Origin: Flavobacterium sp. AED
Lineage (GTDB): Bacteria > Bacteroidota > Bacteroidia > Flavobacteriales > Flavobacteriaceae
DNA: 64,000 nucleotides
NCBI RefSeq assembly: GCF_000812945.1
Contig: NZ_JSYM01000001.1
Location: 372,001 to 436,000, forward strand
Direction: 5' to 3'
The notes beneath the pieces were generated by a model. It was not told where the DNA came from. It saw only the letters and a list, made by a program, of their open reading frames with translations, and made no database searches. Below are positions 63,211-64,000 of the stretch, one piece after another. Position 1 is the stretch's first letter. Every line of letters starts with the position of its first letter. Position numbers and translations under genes: made by a program.

Positions 63211-63314
63211 ACCTATTTATTAAATTTTTATAAAAATAATTTTCTTCTAAAGTATAGAAAATGAAACATTTAAAAAATAGTCATTAAATTAGATGCTTTT
63301 TTTATAAAAATAGA

Positions 63315-63345
63315 TTTGCATAACCAAAAAAGGTTCTTATATTTG
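63315..63345 (+). promoter_or_regulatory. Promoter of tRNA-Ser
   Basis: TTTG at 63315-63318 and TATATTTG at 63338-63345 are separated by exactly 19 bp, the ideal Bacteroidota sigma-A promoter. The mature tRNA starts 33 bp downstream of the -7 box. Confidence 0.85.
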
Positions 63346-63377
63346 CACTCGCAATCAGGTAATGAAAGCGACATATT

Positions 63378-63465
63378 GGAGAAATGGCAGAGCGGTCGAA
63401 TGCGGCAGTCTTGAAAACTGTTGACTGTAACAGGTCCGGGGGTTCGAATCCCTCTTTCTCCGCCA
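63378..63465 (+). tRNA. tRNA-Ser(UGA)
   Basis: The 88-nt gene includes an encoded CCA. The acceptor stem is GGAGAAA/TTTCTCC with discriminator G, the anticodon stem is GCAGT/ACTGT, and the 7-nt loop CTTGAAA has anticodon TGA at 63412-63414. It has the long variable arm expected of serine tRNAs (GAC/GTC stem) and a T arm with GGTTCGAAT. It reads UCA and other UCN codons. An antisense frame over it that contains EGFEPP is a known false ORF. Confidence 0.96.
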
Positions 63466-63485
63466 GTAGAAAAACAAATGGTATC

Positions 63486-63520
63486 AAAACCCCGTAAATC
63501 TTATGATTTACGGGGTTTTT
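63486..63520 (+). terminator. Terminator of tRNA-Ser
   Basis: A 15-bp perfect stem (AAAACCCCGTAAATC/GATTTACGGGGTTTT) with a TTAT loop is followed by T5, 20 bp after the tRNA. Confidence 0.9.
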
Positions 63521-63575
63521 GCTTTTACGAAATATTCAAATTATTCATCTAATCTAATTCTTAACGAGATAAAAT

Positions 63576-63610
63576 CGAGACCCTACAATAATTCAAAAAT
63601 CAGGGTCTCG
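63576..63610. repeat. Short inverted repeat between tRNA-Ser and integrase
   Basis: Perfect 9-bp arms CGAGACCCT (63576-63584) and AGGGTCTCG (63602-63610) surround a 17-nt loop. It may be a recombinase arm site or a regulator site near the element's end. Confidence 0.5.
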
Positions 63611-63733
63611 CTAAATCAACTTAAAATTTCAAACAACCTGTTCAATGGCTAGTTTATCACTAGTCCACTATTTAAACATCTTGTTTGATATTCTTTAGAA
63701 ATCTAAATTGAATAATAATTAAAAGGTTACCAC

Positions 63734-64000
63734 TATGAAAACTAAAATCACATTGCACTTTTATGCGAAAAGCACAAAAGCTAATGCTGCAGGTCTACTT
63801 CCTATCTATGTAAGATTAACTGTTGATGGAAATCGAATGGAGTTCAGTACCAAAAAATTTATAGATTTGACTAAATGGTCACCTGAGATGTCAAAAATGA
63901 AAGGCAATACAGAAAATGCTCGTTCATTAAATGAATACCTTGATTTACTAAAATCAAAAATATTCGACATCCAAATGGAATTAATTCACCGCAACGAACT
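63734..64000 (+). CDS. Tyrosine recombinase/integrase, N-terminal part (partial)
   Basis: The frame starts MKTKITLHFYAKSTKANAAG and stays open through 89 codons to the window edge. LLPIYVRLTVDGNRMEFSTK is the Arm-type DNA-binding domain typical of Bacteroidota integrases of conjugative transposons and genomic islands; a helical core-binding domain begins near ARSLNEYLDLLKSKIFDIQM. The catalytic R-H-R-Y residues lie outside the window. It starts 268 bp after a tRNA-Ser gene and reads away from it, the usual arrangement of an element integrated at the tRNA 3' end. Confidence 0.85.

Noticed and set aside
63302..63487. Minus-strand ORF of 61 codons containing EGFEPP
   Set aside because: It is antisense to tRNA-Ser. 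Peptides with this EGFEPP-type sequence are a known false product of translated tRNA genes.

Overview
The window looks like a chromosomal segment of a Flavobacterium-like member of the Flavobacteriaceae (Bacteroidota). The sequence is AT-rich. Start regions lack strong Shine-Dalgarno sequences, and several promoters carry the Bacteroidota -7 box TAnnTTTG. Signal peptides often end in AQ, and the protein families are typical of the group (HYR-repeat adhesin, LETM1-related protein, DUF4251, DUF4349, periplasmic DPP III). Most of the window is ordinary core genome.

Layout. 1-9.4 kb: the 3' end of rho, rsmB, kup, a secreted protein with 66-bp tandem repeats, a BNR lipoprotein, an ECF sigma / anti-sigma / Spy-like operon, and an SRPBCC plus effector-binding protein. 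9.6-21.9 kb: DPP III, a MazG-like protein, ilvE, mnmD, divergent oxyR/dps, carbonic anhydrase, a LETM1-related protein, Cu/Zn SOD, a YihY-family protein, and META and DUF4251 proteins. 22-28 kb: a beta-oxidation operon headed by a MarR regulator (marR, fused hydroxyacyl-CoA dehydrogenase/enoyl hydratase, thiolase, acyl-CoA dehydrogenase).

28.8-34.3 kb is the most disturbed part. A decayed copy of the 3' end of a prolyl-aminopeptidase gene lies on one side of an AAA/DUF4143 ATPase gene, which is preceded by three 33-bp tandem repeats. The intact aminopeptidase gene lies on the other side. Beyond it, a 5'-truncated acyl-CoA synthetase gene is fused head-on to the broken 3' end of an HYR-repeat surface protein gene.

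34.6-50 kb: dsbD-tilS-pabB, a DUF4349 lipoprotein, a DoxX-like protein, lpd, divergent Lrp regulator / Cys-Met PLP enzyme, an APC permease and a large FAD/FeS dehydrogenase. 50.3-54.9 kb: a likely peptidoglycan-recycling set (GHL10 hydrolase, AmpG-like permease, NagZ-type GH3) with a large hairpin in it. 55-57 kb: peroxide defence (AhpC, thioredoxin, small partner, Tpx). 57-63.2 kb: an envelope/division operon (dgkA, ftsK, lolA, lptF/G, ribB).

The window ends with tRNA-Ser(UGA), with a clear promoter and terminator, and about 270 bp later the 5' end of a tyrosine recombinase gene. This is probably the left edge of an integrated element that used the tRNA as its target. I did not find a clearly new system. 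The best leads are the rearranged 28.8-34.3 kb region and the tRNA-Ser/integrase boundary.
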